A stretch of 64,000 nt of DNA from Pseudomonadota bacterium (GTDB lineage Bacteria; Pseudomonadota; Gammaproteobacteria; Burkholderiales; Rhodocyclaceae). Shown piece after piece: positions 33,113-41,655 of this stretch. The position numbers and the translations under genes were made by a program. Numbering within the stretch: position 1 is the first letter of the stretch; the number at the start of each line of letters is the position of its first letter. Under the pieces are notes generated by a model. It was not told where the DNA came from and searched no databases. It saw only the letters and a list, made by a program, of their open reading frames with translations. The stretch covers positions 17,869 through 81,868 of the forward strand of contig JAFEDK010000001.1 in the NCBI GenBank assembly GCA_018241665.1, in the 5' to 3' direction.

Positions 33113-34039
33113 TTACACCCGGTCGATATGCCGCTCGCCGAACAGGCCTTCCGGCCGCACCAGCAGGAAGGCCAGCGCCAGCATGTACGGAAACCAGCCC
33201 TCGATGCCGCCGCCGACCAGCGGTCCCACATAGACCTCGGCCAATTTCTCGGACGCACCGATGATCAGCCCGCCGACGATGGCCCCGGGCACCGACGTGA
33301 AGCCGCCGAGGATCAGCACCGGCAGCGCCTTCAGCGCGGTGAAGGTGAGCGCGAACTGCACGCCGTTGCGGGCGCCCCAGATCATCCCGGCGACCAGCGC
33401 CACGAAGCCGGCCACTGCCCACACCACGCGCCAGATCGTCTGCAGCGGAATGCCTATGGACAGGGCTGCCTGATGGTCGTCGGCCACCGCCCGCAGTGCC
33501 CGGCCGACCTTGGTGTACTGGAACAGCAACGCCAACAGGGCCACCAGCGAGGCGGCCACGCCGGCCGCGAAGAGGTCGAACTTCGACACGCCGATCCCGT
33601 AGTCGTCCATCAGCCAGGCGATCGGCTCATCCATGATGCCCAGTTCAAGCCCGCGCACATTGGCCCCCCAGGTCATCTGGGCCAGCCCTTCCACCACATA
33701 GGTGAGCCCGATGGTGGCCATGAACAGCGTGATCGGCGGCTGATTGACCAGCGGGCGCAGCACGATGCGCTCGGTGGCGATGCCGAGCACCACCATCGTT
33801 GCAAAGGCCAGCAGGAAGGACAGCCAGAACACCGCCGCGCTGCCGGCCTCCATGCCGAAACGGGCCGGCAGCACCTCCTGGAAGCCGACGAAGCTCAGCG
33901 CGGCGAAGAACACCATCGCCCCCTGCGCGAAGTTGAACACCCCCGACGCCTTGTAGATCAGCACGAAGCCGAGGGCCACCAGCGCATACATCACACCGGA
34001 CAACAGGCCGCCGATCAGGACTTCGATGAAAAACTGCAT
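33113..34039 (-). CDS. livH: Branched-chain-type ABC transporter permease (LivH)
   Basis: A 308-aa permease. LivH signatures are GLLSGVMYALVALGFVLIYKASG, FNFAQGAMVFFAA, GRALRAVADDHQAALSIGI and ILGGFTSVPGAIVGGLIIG in order. The ATG at 34039 is used because the protein begins with MQFFIEVLIGG, the usual LivH start. The stop is five bases from the REP edge. Partner of LivM in the importer. Confidence 0.93.
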   Translation of the reverse strand: MQFFIEVLIGGLLSGVMYALVALGFVLIYKASGVFNFAQGAMVFFAALSFVGFQEVLPARFGMEAGSAAVFWLSFLLAFATMVVLGIATERIVLRPLVNQPPITLFMATIGLTYVVEGLAQMTWGANVRGLELGIMDEPIAWLMDDYGIGVSKFDLFAAGVAASLVALLALLFQYTKVGRALRAVADDHQAALSIGIPLQTIWRVVWAVAGFVALVAGMIWGARNGVQFALTFTALKALPVLILGGFTSVPGAIVGGLIIGASEKLAEVYVGPLVGGGIEGWFPYMLALAFLLVRPEGLFGERHIDRV

Positions 34040-34089
34040 GCTCGTGTCTCTCGCTCCTGTTCCATTAGCACGGCTACCCGACGACGGCA

Positions 34090-34161
34090 CCCTGTGGGGT
34101 TCCCTGTGGGGTTCCCTGTGGGGTTCCCTGTGGGGTTCCCTGTGGGGTTCCCTGTGGGGTT
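34090..34161. repeat. 12-bp tandem array (6 units) abutting a REP
   Basis: Six exact units of CCCTGTGGGGTT followed by CCCTGTGGGGGCG, the partial seventh unit that becomes the REP arm. Translated it would read a meaningless Leu-Trp-Gly-Ser repeat. Confidence 0.95.
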
Positions 34162-34165
34162 CCCT

Positions 34166-34231
34166 GTGGGGGCGAATTCATTCGCCCATCGCGCGTCGAT
34201 CACGTCCGCGGGCGAATGAATTCGCCCCCAC
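34166..34231. repeat. REP-type inverted repeat pair
   Basis: Canonical arms with a spacer of about 22 bp in the 260-bp gap between livG and livH. Degenerate CACAGCAGCCCC-like repeats follow on the right. Confidence 0.93.
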
Positions 34232-34299
34232 AGTTGAGAGCCCCTCCACAGCAGCCCCCCACAACAGAGCCCCCCCCCACGGCCCGGGGCCAAGCGTGC

Positions 34300-35082
34300 T
34301 CAATGGGCTGTGCCCAGATACGCCGCAATCACTTCCGGATTACCTTTCACTTCATCCGGCAGGCCGTCGCCGATCTTGCGGCCGTAGTCGAGGACGACCA
34401 CCCGGTCGGAGATGTCCATCACCACGCCCATGTCGTGCTCGATCAGCACGATGGTGGTGCCGTAGTGGTCGTTCACGTCGAGGATGAAGCGGCACATGTC
34501 CTGTTTTTCCTCCACGTTCATGCCGGCCATCGGCTCGTCCAGCAGCAGGATGTGCGGCTCGGCGGCCAGTGCGCGGGCCAGCTCGACGCGCTTCTGCAGG
34601 CCATACGGAAGGCGGCCGACCGGCGTCTTGCGGATAGACTGGATCTCCAGGAACTCGATGATCTCCTCGACCTTCAGGCGGTGGGCGCTCTCCTCCCGCT
34701 GGGCGGCACCCCAGTAGAAGGCGTGCTGCAGGAAGTTGCAGCGCATCTTCAGGGCCCGCCCGGTCATGATGTTGTCGAGCACGGTCATGCCCTTGAACAG
34801 CGCGATGTTCTGGAAGGTGCGGGCGATGCCCTGCTCCGCCGCGTGGTGAGGCTCCATCCGGCGGCGCAGCTGGCCGCGGAAATGGATCTGCCCCTCCTGC
34901 GGGTGATACACGCCGTTGATCACGTTGAGCATGGAGCTCTTGCCGGCGCCGTTGGGGCCGATGATCGAGCGGATCTCGTGCTCGCGCACGTCGAAGCTGA
35001 TGTCGGTGAGCGCCTTCACGCCGCCGAAACGCAGGGAAATGTTGCGCAGATCGACGATCACGTCGCCGCTTTGCCGGACCAT
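34300..35082 (-). CDS. livG: Branched-chain-type ABC transporter ATPase (LivG)
   Basis: A 260-aa ABC ATPase: Walker A IIGPNGAGKSSMLNVI, ARTFQNIALFKGMTVLDN typical of LivG, signature region LPYGLQKRVELARALA, Walker B ILLLDEPMAGMN and IEHDMGVVMDISDRVVVLD. The signature deviates from LSGGQ, which is common in this subfamily. It lies directly downstream of the acyl-CoA ligase (16-base gap), separated from livH by a 260-bp repeat-filled gap. Confidence 0.93.
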   Translation of the reverse strand: MVRQSGDVIVDLRNISLRFGGVKALTDISFDVREHEIRSIIGPNGAGKSSMLNVINGVYHPQEGQIHFRGQLRRRMEPHHAAEQGIARTFQNIALFKGMTVLDNIMTGRALKMRCNFLQHAFYWGAAQREESAHRLKVEEIIEFLEIQSIRKTPVGRLPYGLQKRVELARALAAEPHILLLDEPMAGMNVEEKQDMCRFILDVNDHYGTTIVLIEHDMGVVMDISDRVVVLDYGRKIGDGLPDEVKGNPEVIAAYLGTAH

Positions 35083-35098
35083 GGGCGTCTCCTCCGGC

Positions 35099-37072
35099 TC
35101 AGGCGGCCTTCCGCGCCTGCGGCGGGAAGGTCTGCGCGTCCTCGATGCGCAGCTCGGCGGCCACCATGTTGCTGCGCCCGTCCTCGTAGCTCACCTGGGT
35201 CTCGATGTACTGGCTGGCCTTGCCGGCGTACAGCGCATCGACCAGCACCGCGTACTTCTCGGCGATGAAGTTGCGGCGCACCTTGCGGGTCCGCGTCAGC
35301 TCGCCGTCGTCGGCGTCCAGCTCCTTGTGCAGGATCAGGAAGCGGCGAACCTGGGCGTCACCCATCGCCGCATCGCTGGACAGATCGGCATTGACCTGCT
35401 CGACGCAGTCCTTCACCAACGCATACACCGCCGCCTGGCCGGCCAGGTCGGTGTAGCCGGCGTAGGCCAGCCCGCGGCGCTCGGCCCAGTTGCCGACGGC
35501 CTCCAGGTCGATGTTGATGAAGGCGGTGACGTGGTCGCGGCGGTTGCCGAAGCACACCGCCTCCTTCACGTAGGGGAAGAACTTCAGCTTGTTCTCGATG
35601 TAGTTGGGGGCGAACAGGCCTCCGCCGTTCAGGCGCCCCACATCCTTGGCCCGGTCGATGATCTTCAGGTGGCCGTCGGCATCAAGAACACCCGCGTCGC
35701 CGGTCAGGAAGTAGCCCTCGGCGTTGAGCGCCTCGGCGGTGGCCTCCGGGCGCTTGTAGTAGGCCTTCAGCAGCATCGGCCCGCGCACCAGGATCTCCCC
35801 GTTGTCGGCCAGCTTCACCTCCACCTGGGGCGCCGGCGTGCCCACCGAGTCGAACTTGATCTTCCCGTCCGGCTGCAGGCACACGTAGGCGCAGGTCTCG
35901 GTCTGGCCGTAGAGCTGCTTGAGGTTGATGCCGACGGAGCGGTAGAAGCGGAACAGGTCCGGCCCGATCGCCGCGCCGGCGGTGTAGGCGACACGGATGC
36001 GGCTGAGGCCCAGCACGTTCTTCAGCGGTCCGTAGATCAACACATTGCCCAGCGCGTAGCGCAGGCGATCTGCCGCCGACACCGGCTTGCCGTCGAGGAT
36101 ATCCGCGCCGCAGCGCCGCGCCACGTTCATGAAATAAGCGAACAGCGCACGCTTCGGACGGCTGGCGTCCTCCATGCGGATCGTCACCTGGGTCAGCAGG
36201 TTCTCGAAGACCCGCGGTGGCGCGAAGTAGTAAGTCGGCCCGATCTCGCGCAGATCGTTCATCACCGTCTCGGCGGATTCCGGGCAGTTGATGGTGAAGC
36301 CCGCCACCAGCGCCTGGGCGTAGGAGAACAGGTGGTCGCCAACCCAGGCCATCGGCAGGTAGGACAGGATGTCCTCGGTCTCGCCGAGGCGGTCGAAAGC
36401 GCAGCCGCCCCGCGCCGCGGCGATGAAGGCGGCGTGGCTCTGGCAGACGCCCTTCGGCTGGCCGGTGGTGCCGGAGGTGTACAGCATCACCGCGATGTCC
36501 TCGGGGCTGCCCTTGTCGATCTCGTTGGTGAGGAAGTCCGGGTGGTGCTCGTCGTGGATACGTCCCATCTCAAGCACCTCGTCCATGCCGTGCAGGAAGG
36601 GCTGGTTATAGTGGCGCAGGCCGCGCGGGTCGTCATAGACGATGCGCTCGAGGCTCGGCAGGCCCGCCTCGATCTCGAGCAGCTTGTCCACCTGCTCCTG
36701 GTCCTCGACGCAGGCGAAGCGGATGTCCGCGTCCTTCATCACATAGGCCATTTCCTGGGCCACCGCATCCTGGTACATCATCACCGGGATGCCGCCCAGG
36801 CACTGGCAGGCGGCCACCGACCAGTACAGGCGTGGCCGGTTGTCCCCCACCACGGCCAGCCGGTCGCCGCGCTTGAAGCCCAGCTCGGCCAGCCCGCTGG
36901 CCAGCGCACGCACCCGAGCGGCGACATCCGCCCACGTGGAGGTCTGCCAGATCCCGTATTCCTTTTCGCGCATCGCCGGGCGCTGCGGGCGCTGCCGGGC
37001 ATGCTCCATCAGCAGGCGCGGAAAGGTGTCCAGGCTGGCGACGTCCACAGCTGCCGCTCGGGTCGTGGCCAT
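35099..37072 (-). CDS. Long-chain acyl-CoA synthetase-like AMP-binding protein
   Basis: A 657-aa adenylate-forming ligase of the FAA1/FadD15-like group found with HAAT transporters. Core motifs: A3 VMLYTSGTTGQPKGV, A5 LYGQTETCAY, FLTGDAGVLDADG, and KIIDRAKDVGRLNGG (in place of the usual K-L-x-x-G). It activates a fatty or aryl-alkyl acid to acyl-CoA with ATP. It is the first gene of the transporter cluster, which also ends with a PaaK-like ligase, so import and CoA activation are linked. The exact substrate is not decidable from sequence. Confidence 0.88.
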   Translation of the reverse strand: MATTRAAAVDVASLDTFPRLLMEHARQRPQRPAMREKEYGIWQTSTWADVAARVRALASGLAELGFKRGDRLAVVGDNRPRLYWSVAACQCLGGIPVMMYQDAVAQEMAYVMKDADIRFACVEDQEQVDKLLEIEAGLPSLERIVYDDPRGLRHYNQPFLHGMDEVLEMGRIHDEHHPDFLTNEIDKGSPEDIAVMLYTSGTTGQPKGVCQSHAAFIAAARGGCAFDRLGETEDILSYLPMAWVGDHLFSYAQALVAGFTINCPESAETVMNDLREIGPTYYFAPPRVFENLLTQVTIRMEDASRPKRALFAYFMNVARRCGADILDGKPVSAADRLRYALGNVLIYGPLKNVLGLSRIRVAYTAGAAIGPDLFRFYRSVGINLKQLYGQTETCAYVCLQPDGKIKFDSVGTPAPQVEVKLADNGEILVRGPMLLKAYYKRPEATAEALNAEGYFLTGDAGVLDADGHLKIIDRAKDVGRLNGGGLFAPNYIENKLKFFPYVKEAVCFGNRRDHVTAFINIDLEAVGNWAERRGLAYAGYTDLAGQAAVYALVKDCVEQVNADLSSDAAMGDAQVRRFLILHKELDADDGELTRTRKVRRNFIAEKYAVLVDALYAGKASQYIETQVSYEDGRSNMVAAELRIEDAQTFPPQARKAA

Positions 37073-37254
37073 GCCCCCTCCTCCGGTTTGTCTCGATGTC
37101 GTCCCCCGCGGCTTCTACCGATTACGCCCGTGGGCGTTGCCGATGGCGGCGGGTGGGCTGTTTCGTCTCGGGAGGCAGTCTGGCAAAGCAAGTTTGCGCA
37201 ACTGTTTTTCAAATGTACGGAATTGTGGCGGCGCTGGAGGCGCTGCGTTCCGGA

Positions 37255-38883
37255 TCAGCTTGCAAGCGCGAGACCATCGCCCTCGGACGCGATGACGTAG
37301 CGCCCGCGCCCCTGGTCCTTGGCCATGTACATGGCCTGGTCGGCCGCCAGCAGCATGGCTTCGGGCGTACCCGTCCCGTCGCTGATGGCGATGCCGATCG
37401 ACACCCCCAGCAGGCACTGGCTGTCCTTTATGGTCAAAGGCGCCGCGAGCGCCTCGATGCAGCGCCTGGCCAGCGCTGCCGACCCTTCCCCGGCATCCGG
37501 CCCCAGGTCGGTGGCCAGCATCACGAACTCGTCGCCACCGACACGGGCCAGCGTGTCGCTCTGGCGCAGCACCGTCGACAGGCGACGCGCCACCTCAACC
37601 AGTGCCGTATCGCCGGCTTCATGCCCGAGGCGGTCGTTGATCGGCTTGAAGCCATCCAGGTCGAGAAACAGCACCGCTACCTGCGTGCGGTGGCGAGCGG
37701 CGCGCGCCAGCCCCTGACGCATGCGGTCGTCGAGCAGCATGCGGTTGGGCAGTCCCGTCAGTCCGTCGTGGTGAGCCATGCGCTGGAGTTCGGCCTGACT
37801 GCTGACCAGCTTATCGAGCAGCCGGTTGAAGGCCTTGGTGAGGTGACCGACCTCGTCGTCGCGCACCACCGGCAGCGGCTCCAGCGGAATCTCGTCCTGG
37901 GTCATGCGCTCGACGAGGGTCGCCGCCCGGTGCAGCGGACGCAGCATGGCCCGCACGAACAGGCCGGCCACCAGCAGCACGACCGCCATCGCGGTGAAAC
38001 TGTGGCGGATCACGTTGTCCTGGGCGCGGCGGACCGGCGCAAAGGCTTCCGCCGTCGGCATGCGCGCCACCACGAACCAGCCGGTGCTCGGTACGCCGGC
38101 CATCGCCGACAACTCCTCGACGCCCTTGGCATTGATCGTCACGCCGCTGCCGCGAAAGCCGGCCATGGCCCGGTCGTGCAGCAGATTGATGCCGGGCGGC
38201 GGGGTCGGCTTGAGCAGCAGGTCCGGGTCGCCAGCCGCGACAAACAGCTTGTCGGCGGGTGAGACGAGCAGGAAACCGCCGGTTTCACCAATCCGCCCCT
38301 GGTTGATGCGGTCGAGGAAATCCGGCGCCGTCAGCGCGGTGATGCCCACCAGCACCGCCACCACGTGGCCACCGGCATCCTTCAGCGGGACGCCCATCGG
38401 CAGTACCGGTTGTTTGGTGAAGGTTCCCAGCAGCGGCGCGCCGACCCCCGCCTGCCCCTGCAGGGCCCGCAGAAAACCCGGATTGCCGGCCGCTGACGCG
38501 CCACGACGCCCCGCCACCCTAGGGAAATCGACGATCACGCGGCCATCGGTGGCGATTACCAGCAGGCCCAGGTTGAATGCCGGATGGAGCGAGTGCCGCT
38601 CGGCGAGCCAGGCCTCCAGCCGGTATGGCTGGCCGAGCAGCTCCCGCGGCAAGGTGGCCGCCAGTTGATCCAGCAGCTGGCGACGCTCGCGGATCTTGTA
38701 ATCGATCTCCCGTGCCACTTCGTCGGCCAGCGCCATCTGCTGGGCCGATACCAGCTGGGTCAGATCTTCACGCAGGTAGCGGGCCTGCATCACGTAACGC
38801 GCCGCGCCGCCGGCTATGACCAGCAGCATGCCGAACAGCACCAGGCGGGTGACGAGACTGTTGGAGATGCGCTTCAGGGCCAT
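37255..38883 (-). CDS. Diguanylate cyclase with periplasmic dCache sensor
   Basis: A 542-aa membrane protein: helix 1 (about 13-33), periplasmic double-Cache-like sensor (about 40-280, VAREIDYKIRERRQLLDQLA...GFLLVSPADKLFV), helix 2, HAMP and a GGDEF domain. The active site GGDEF is intact at residues 449-453, and an RxxD inhibitory site (RQSD) lies five residues before it, so it should make cyclic di-GMP and be product-inhibited. The start at 38883 is the ATG before ALKRISNSLV; an upstream ATG adds 14 residues with no better ribosome site. A single-gene unit. Confidence 0.93.
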   Translation of the reverse strand: MALKRISNSLVTRLVLFGMLLVIAGGAARYVMQARYLREDLTQLVSAQQMALADEVAREIDYKIRERRQLLDQLAATLPRELLGQPYRLEAWLAERHSLHPAFNLGLLVIATDGRVIVDFPRVAGRRGASAAGNPGFLRALQGQAGVGAPLLGTFTKQPVLPMGVPLKDAGGHVVAVLVGITALTAPDFLDRINQGRIGETGGFLLVSPADKLFVAAGDPDLLLKPTPPPGINLLHDRAMAGFRGSGVTINAKGVEELSAMAGVPSTGWFVVARMPTAEAFAPVRRAQDNVIRHSFTAMAVVLLVAGLFVRAMLRPLHRAATLVERMTQDEIPLEPLPVVRDDEVGHLTKAFNRLLDKLVSSQAELQRMAHHDGLTGLPNRMLLDDRMRQGLARAARHRTQVAVLFLDLDGFKPINDRLGHEAGDTALVEVARRLSTVLRQSDTLARVGGDEFVMLATDLGPDAGEGSAALARRCIEALAAPLTIKDSQCLLGVSIGIAISDGTGTPEAMLLAADQAMYMAKDQGRGRYVIASEGDGLALAS

Positions 38884-38977
38884 CGGCCTATGGTAGCCGA
38901 GGGCGGTCAAGCACACCCCCGACAAAAGTCATCCTTCCATGTCGAAAGCGGTGCCGACGCCATGCATGGCGCCATGT

Positions 38978-39877
38978 CTAGTCGGCCGCCTGTCCGGCCC
39001 AGCGCTCCGAACGCAGCGCACGGGCGACGGCCGCGGCGCGCGCCTCCAGCAGCGCATCGGCAGCGCCGGCGGGGTCGTCCTCGTAATAGCCCAGGAGAGC
39101 CCCCTCGTCGAGCACCTTACAGGCATCCAGCGCCGCAGCCAGCATTGCGGCCTTCGGATAGGCGCGGGTTGCCCGGCCGGGATAGGCCCGGAAATCGCAG
39201 GTGCACAACAGCATCAGCCAGTCGAAGCGCTGCGGCTGGCCGAAGGCATCGACCCGCTCGAGCATCGCCGCGATGGAGCCGGCCCGCATCTCCGCGGCCC
39301 GATGCACCCGCTCCACCTCCAGCAGCGCCAGCACGGCCAGATCCCGGAACTCCGGTGGCACGCGGAAGCGTTCGGCAATCGCCTCGATACGCGGAAGGCC
39401 GCGCTCCATGTGGCGATAGTGGGCGGGCAGGTGCTCCGGCGGCGAATCGGACTTGCCGATGTTGTAGAGCAGCGCGGCGAAACGCACCGCCAGCGGCGCC
39501 TGGCGTCGCGCGGCCTCGTCCACCACGCGGAACTGGTGCTCGCCAATGTCCACGGTCGGCGGATCGTCGGCGCTCTGGGGCATGCCGAACAGGGCATCCA
39601 GCTCCGGCAGCAACACCTGCAGTGCCCGGCTCTCGCGCAGCACCCACAGCATCCGCGACGGCGCGTCGCTCATCAGCCCGTTCGCCAGTTCGGCCCAGGC
39701 CTGCGCGGGATCGAGATCGGCGAGCAGGCCCTCGGCAACCTGGCGCCGCATCAAGGCAACCGTCTCCCGGTCCACCTCCCCATCCTGGCTGGCCGCCGCC
39801 GCGGCGATGCGCAGCAGATTGACGGCCGGACTCACCAGCAGGGGCGAGATGGGGCTGCGGGGCAGTTGGAAGCTCAT
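38978..39877 (-). CDS. CCA-adding-enzyme-like HD-domain protein with degenerate HD motif
   Basis: A 299-aa protein aligning by eye with the C-terminal half of proteobacterial tRNA nucleotidyltransferase (Cca): MLWVLRESRALQVLLPELD, an IGEHQFRVVDEAA helix, LAVRFAALLYNIGKSDSPPEHLP (split here), and HYRHMERGLPRIEAIAERF. Cca has HDLGK where this protein has YNIGK (Y138, N139), so the metal-binding His-Asp pair is lost. The N-terminal nucleotidyltransferase head is absent; about 100 unrelated residues precede. It is probably a catalytically dead paralogue with a binding role. The ATG at 39877 is chosen because upstream in-frame residues look non-coding. Confidence 0.75.
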   Translation of the reverse strand: MSFQLPRSPISPLLVSPAVNLLRIAAAAASQDGEVDRETVALMRRQVAEGLLADLDPAQAWAELANGLMSDAPSRMLWVLRESRALQVLLPELDALFGMPQSADDPPTVDIGEHQFRVVDEAARRQAPLAVRFAALLYNIGKSDSPPEHLPAHYRHMERGLPRIEAIAERFRVPPEFRDLAVLALLEVERVHRAAEMRAGSIAAMLERVDAFGQPQRFDWLMLLCTCDFRAYPGRATRAYPKAAMLAAALDACKVLDEGALLGYYEDDPAGAADALLEARAAAVARALRSERWAGQAAD

Positions 39878-40063
39878 GGAATGTCTCGCAAGGAATGGCG
39901 GGTTTGCGACAGATGCCGAACGAATGTGTCGTGGGCATACCAAAAAACCTGTCACGACAGGATCGCGCAGGTGTTTGGGAGGACTTGCCGGAGCTTGAAG
40001 CAAGAAGAGGACCCACTGGTCCATGCACAGGGCAATCCGTGTGCTCTGCGGCTTACGGCGATT

Positions 40064-40086
40064 GCCGCCCCACCGCGGGGGGCGGC
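40064..40086 (-). terminator. GC-rich hairpin after the small exported protein gene
   Basis: GCCGCCCC-7 nt-GGGGCGGC forms an 8-bp stem 20 bases past the stop at 40106 on the minus strand. No T-run follows, so termination is possible but unproven. The rest of the 39878-40105 gap shows nothing recognisable. Confidence 0.35.
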
Positions 40087-40105
40087 GTCGCGAACATACA
40101 GGTGC

Positions 40106-40438
40106 TTAGTCGCTACCGATCGGGCCGAGCTGCTTGCGTAGCTTGTCCCACATGGACGGCGGCGGCGGGGCGGAAGTCATCCCCATCCGTTCCTTGTCCA
40201 TGTCGGTACGCACCGGTCCCTGCGCCCCGTACCACTCCTGGGTGCCGTAGGACGGCGAGTCCATTCCCATTCCCTTGCCGGAGTCCGGACTATGCATGGT
40301 CCCCATCGAGCGGCTGTCGGTGAGTTCCTTGATGCTGTCATTGAGGTCGGCCGCCTGGGCGGTGGCCAGCGGAATCAGGCTGAGGACGCTTCCCGTCAGA
40401 AGGCCGGCACCGATCTTCATCCAACGACTCGATTTCAT
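40106..40438 (-). CDS. Small exported Met/Ser/Pro-rich protein
   Basis: A 110-aa protein with a strong ribosome site (AAGGAGGG) and a clear signal peptide ending LATAQA-ADL near residue 30. The mature part is short and low in complexity: SMGTMHSPDSGKGMGMDSP, then a tail MTSAPPPPSMWDKLRKQLG. Repeated Met and one His could bind copper, but this is a guess. No family recognised. Expressed alone, between the HD-like gene and the HExxH protein. Confidence 0.72.
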   Translation of the reverse strand: MKSSRWMKIGAGLLTGSVLSLIPLATAQAADLNDSIKELTDSRSMGTMHSPDSGKGMGMDSPSYGTQEWYGAQGPVRTDMDKERMGMTSAPPPPSMWDKLRKQLGPIGSD

Positions 40439-40584
40439 TTTGCCCTCCTTGTGTGGTGATCCTCCCCGCAAAACAAAGCAAGCAAGTTAACGATGCGCTA
40501 CCGCTCCGGGGTCTGGGCCCGCGGGCGGTAGTCTGCACACCTCCATATTAGTCGACGGAAACAGTCGGGAAAGAACCCATTCCG

Positions 40585-41535
40585 CTAGCGTGGCACTTCA
40601 GGAGCGAGGGCGTCCTTCAGCTCAAGCATGGCCAGCACGTCACCCACCACCGCGCGATGCGCCTCCGGCGCATTCCGGTACCAGTGGGTCAGATAGGCGC
40701 GCAGGCTGCTGCGCGCATCGGCCGGATCGAGATTCAGGTAGGCCAGGGCCTGCCAGTTCTCGGGGTTACCGTCGAACAAGGGCAGCAACAGGTTGGCCAG
40801 CACCTCGTTCTTGTCACGCAGGTAGGGGTTGTTGCGCAGCGCGTCCTCGTTGTCGCGCAGCCAGCCGGCCAGTGGCGCGTCGTGCGGCAACTGGCGATGC
40901 CCTTCGGAAATCAGCAGCTCGAAGAAACGCCGCAAGGGAGCCGCCTCGCCGGCCCACTCAGGCCCCGGCGGCGCACTCTCCCAGCGCTGGGCAAGGCGCT
41001 TGAGGGTAAACAGCGAAGCCGTCTCGCACAGGGTTTCCTCGAACCACTGGTTGTAGCGGGTCGGCGCTGCGCCGGGCGCCACGTTCTCGTCGTAGTTGGA
41101 CAGCACGTGGCACAGCTCATGGGCAAACTCGTAGGCATACAGGTGCCAGTTGTCGCCGCGTGCATGCAGGCGGATCCGGTACTCGCCCTGCTGCCCGCGA
41201 CCGTACAGCGCCACCGGCGGCCCGTCCGTATGGGTGACGACGATGGGCGCCACGAGCCGCTCGGGCAGGTTCACCAGCAACGCATCGGCAACCTCCTTGA
41301 GTACGGTCTCGATGGCCTCCTTGCGGGCACTGCCCCAGCCGCCCCCCTGCACCTGGATGTCGAGGGCCGGCTTGCGCTGCCCGGCGGCCTTCTTGGGCAC
41401 CGGCGCGTCCGCCCCACTGCCGGCATGGGCCAGCGAGCACAGGATGGACGCCATGACGAAGGGCACGCGCATGCCACGCCGCAGCCAGGCCTCCGGCACC
41501 TCAGGACGAAACCGCGTGCGCTTCTTCTTGTCCAT
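40585..41535 (-). CDS. Putative exported zinc metalloprotease (HExxH) of unrecognised family
   Basis: A 316-aa protein. A basic N-terminus and hydrophobic segment (VPFVMASILCSLAHAGSGA, about residues 24-42) suggest export. A gluzincin-type site is visible: YEFAHELCHVLSNY with HELCH at residues 139-143, followed about 25 residues later by FEETLCETASLF, whose Glu could be the third ligand. The rest includes LRDNEDALRNNPYLRDKNEVL and no other recognisable domain. I cannot name the peptidase family. It is divergent from the DUF2167-M50 pair. Confidence 0.75.
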   Translation of the reverse strand: MDKKKRTRFRPEVPEAWLRRGMRVPFVMASILCSLAHAGSGADAPVPKKAAGQRKPALDIQVQGGGWGSARKEAIETVLKEVADALLVNLPERLVAPIVVTHTDGPPVALYGRGQQGEYRIRLHARGDNWHLYAYEFAHELCHVLSNYDENVAPGAAPTRYNQWFEETLCETASLFTLKRLAQRWESAPPGPEWAGEAAPLRRFFELLISEGHRQLPHDAPLAGWLRDNEDALRNNPYLRDKNEVLANLLLPLFDGNPENWQALAYLNLDPADARSSLRAYLTHWYRNAPEAHRAVVGDVLAMLELKDALAPEVPR

Positions 41536-41655
41536 GACACACCCCGCGTCAAACAGGGGCCGCGCCGGCGGCCCGTGCTTTCAGGATAGATCGGCACCCG
41601 GGGTTACGCGCTATCATCAGCGTCCGCCAATGCAAACAACATTCCACCTGCTGTG

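Noticed and set aside
27869-34231. CRISPR array
   Set aside because: Direct repeats are contiguous 12-13-mers with no unique spacers and no cas genes.
34026-34487. Open frame with Leu-Trp-Gly-Ser repeats
   Set aside because: Translation of the CCCTGTGGGGTT array plus REP plus antisense livG.
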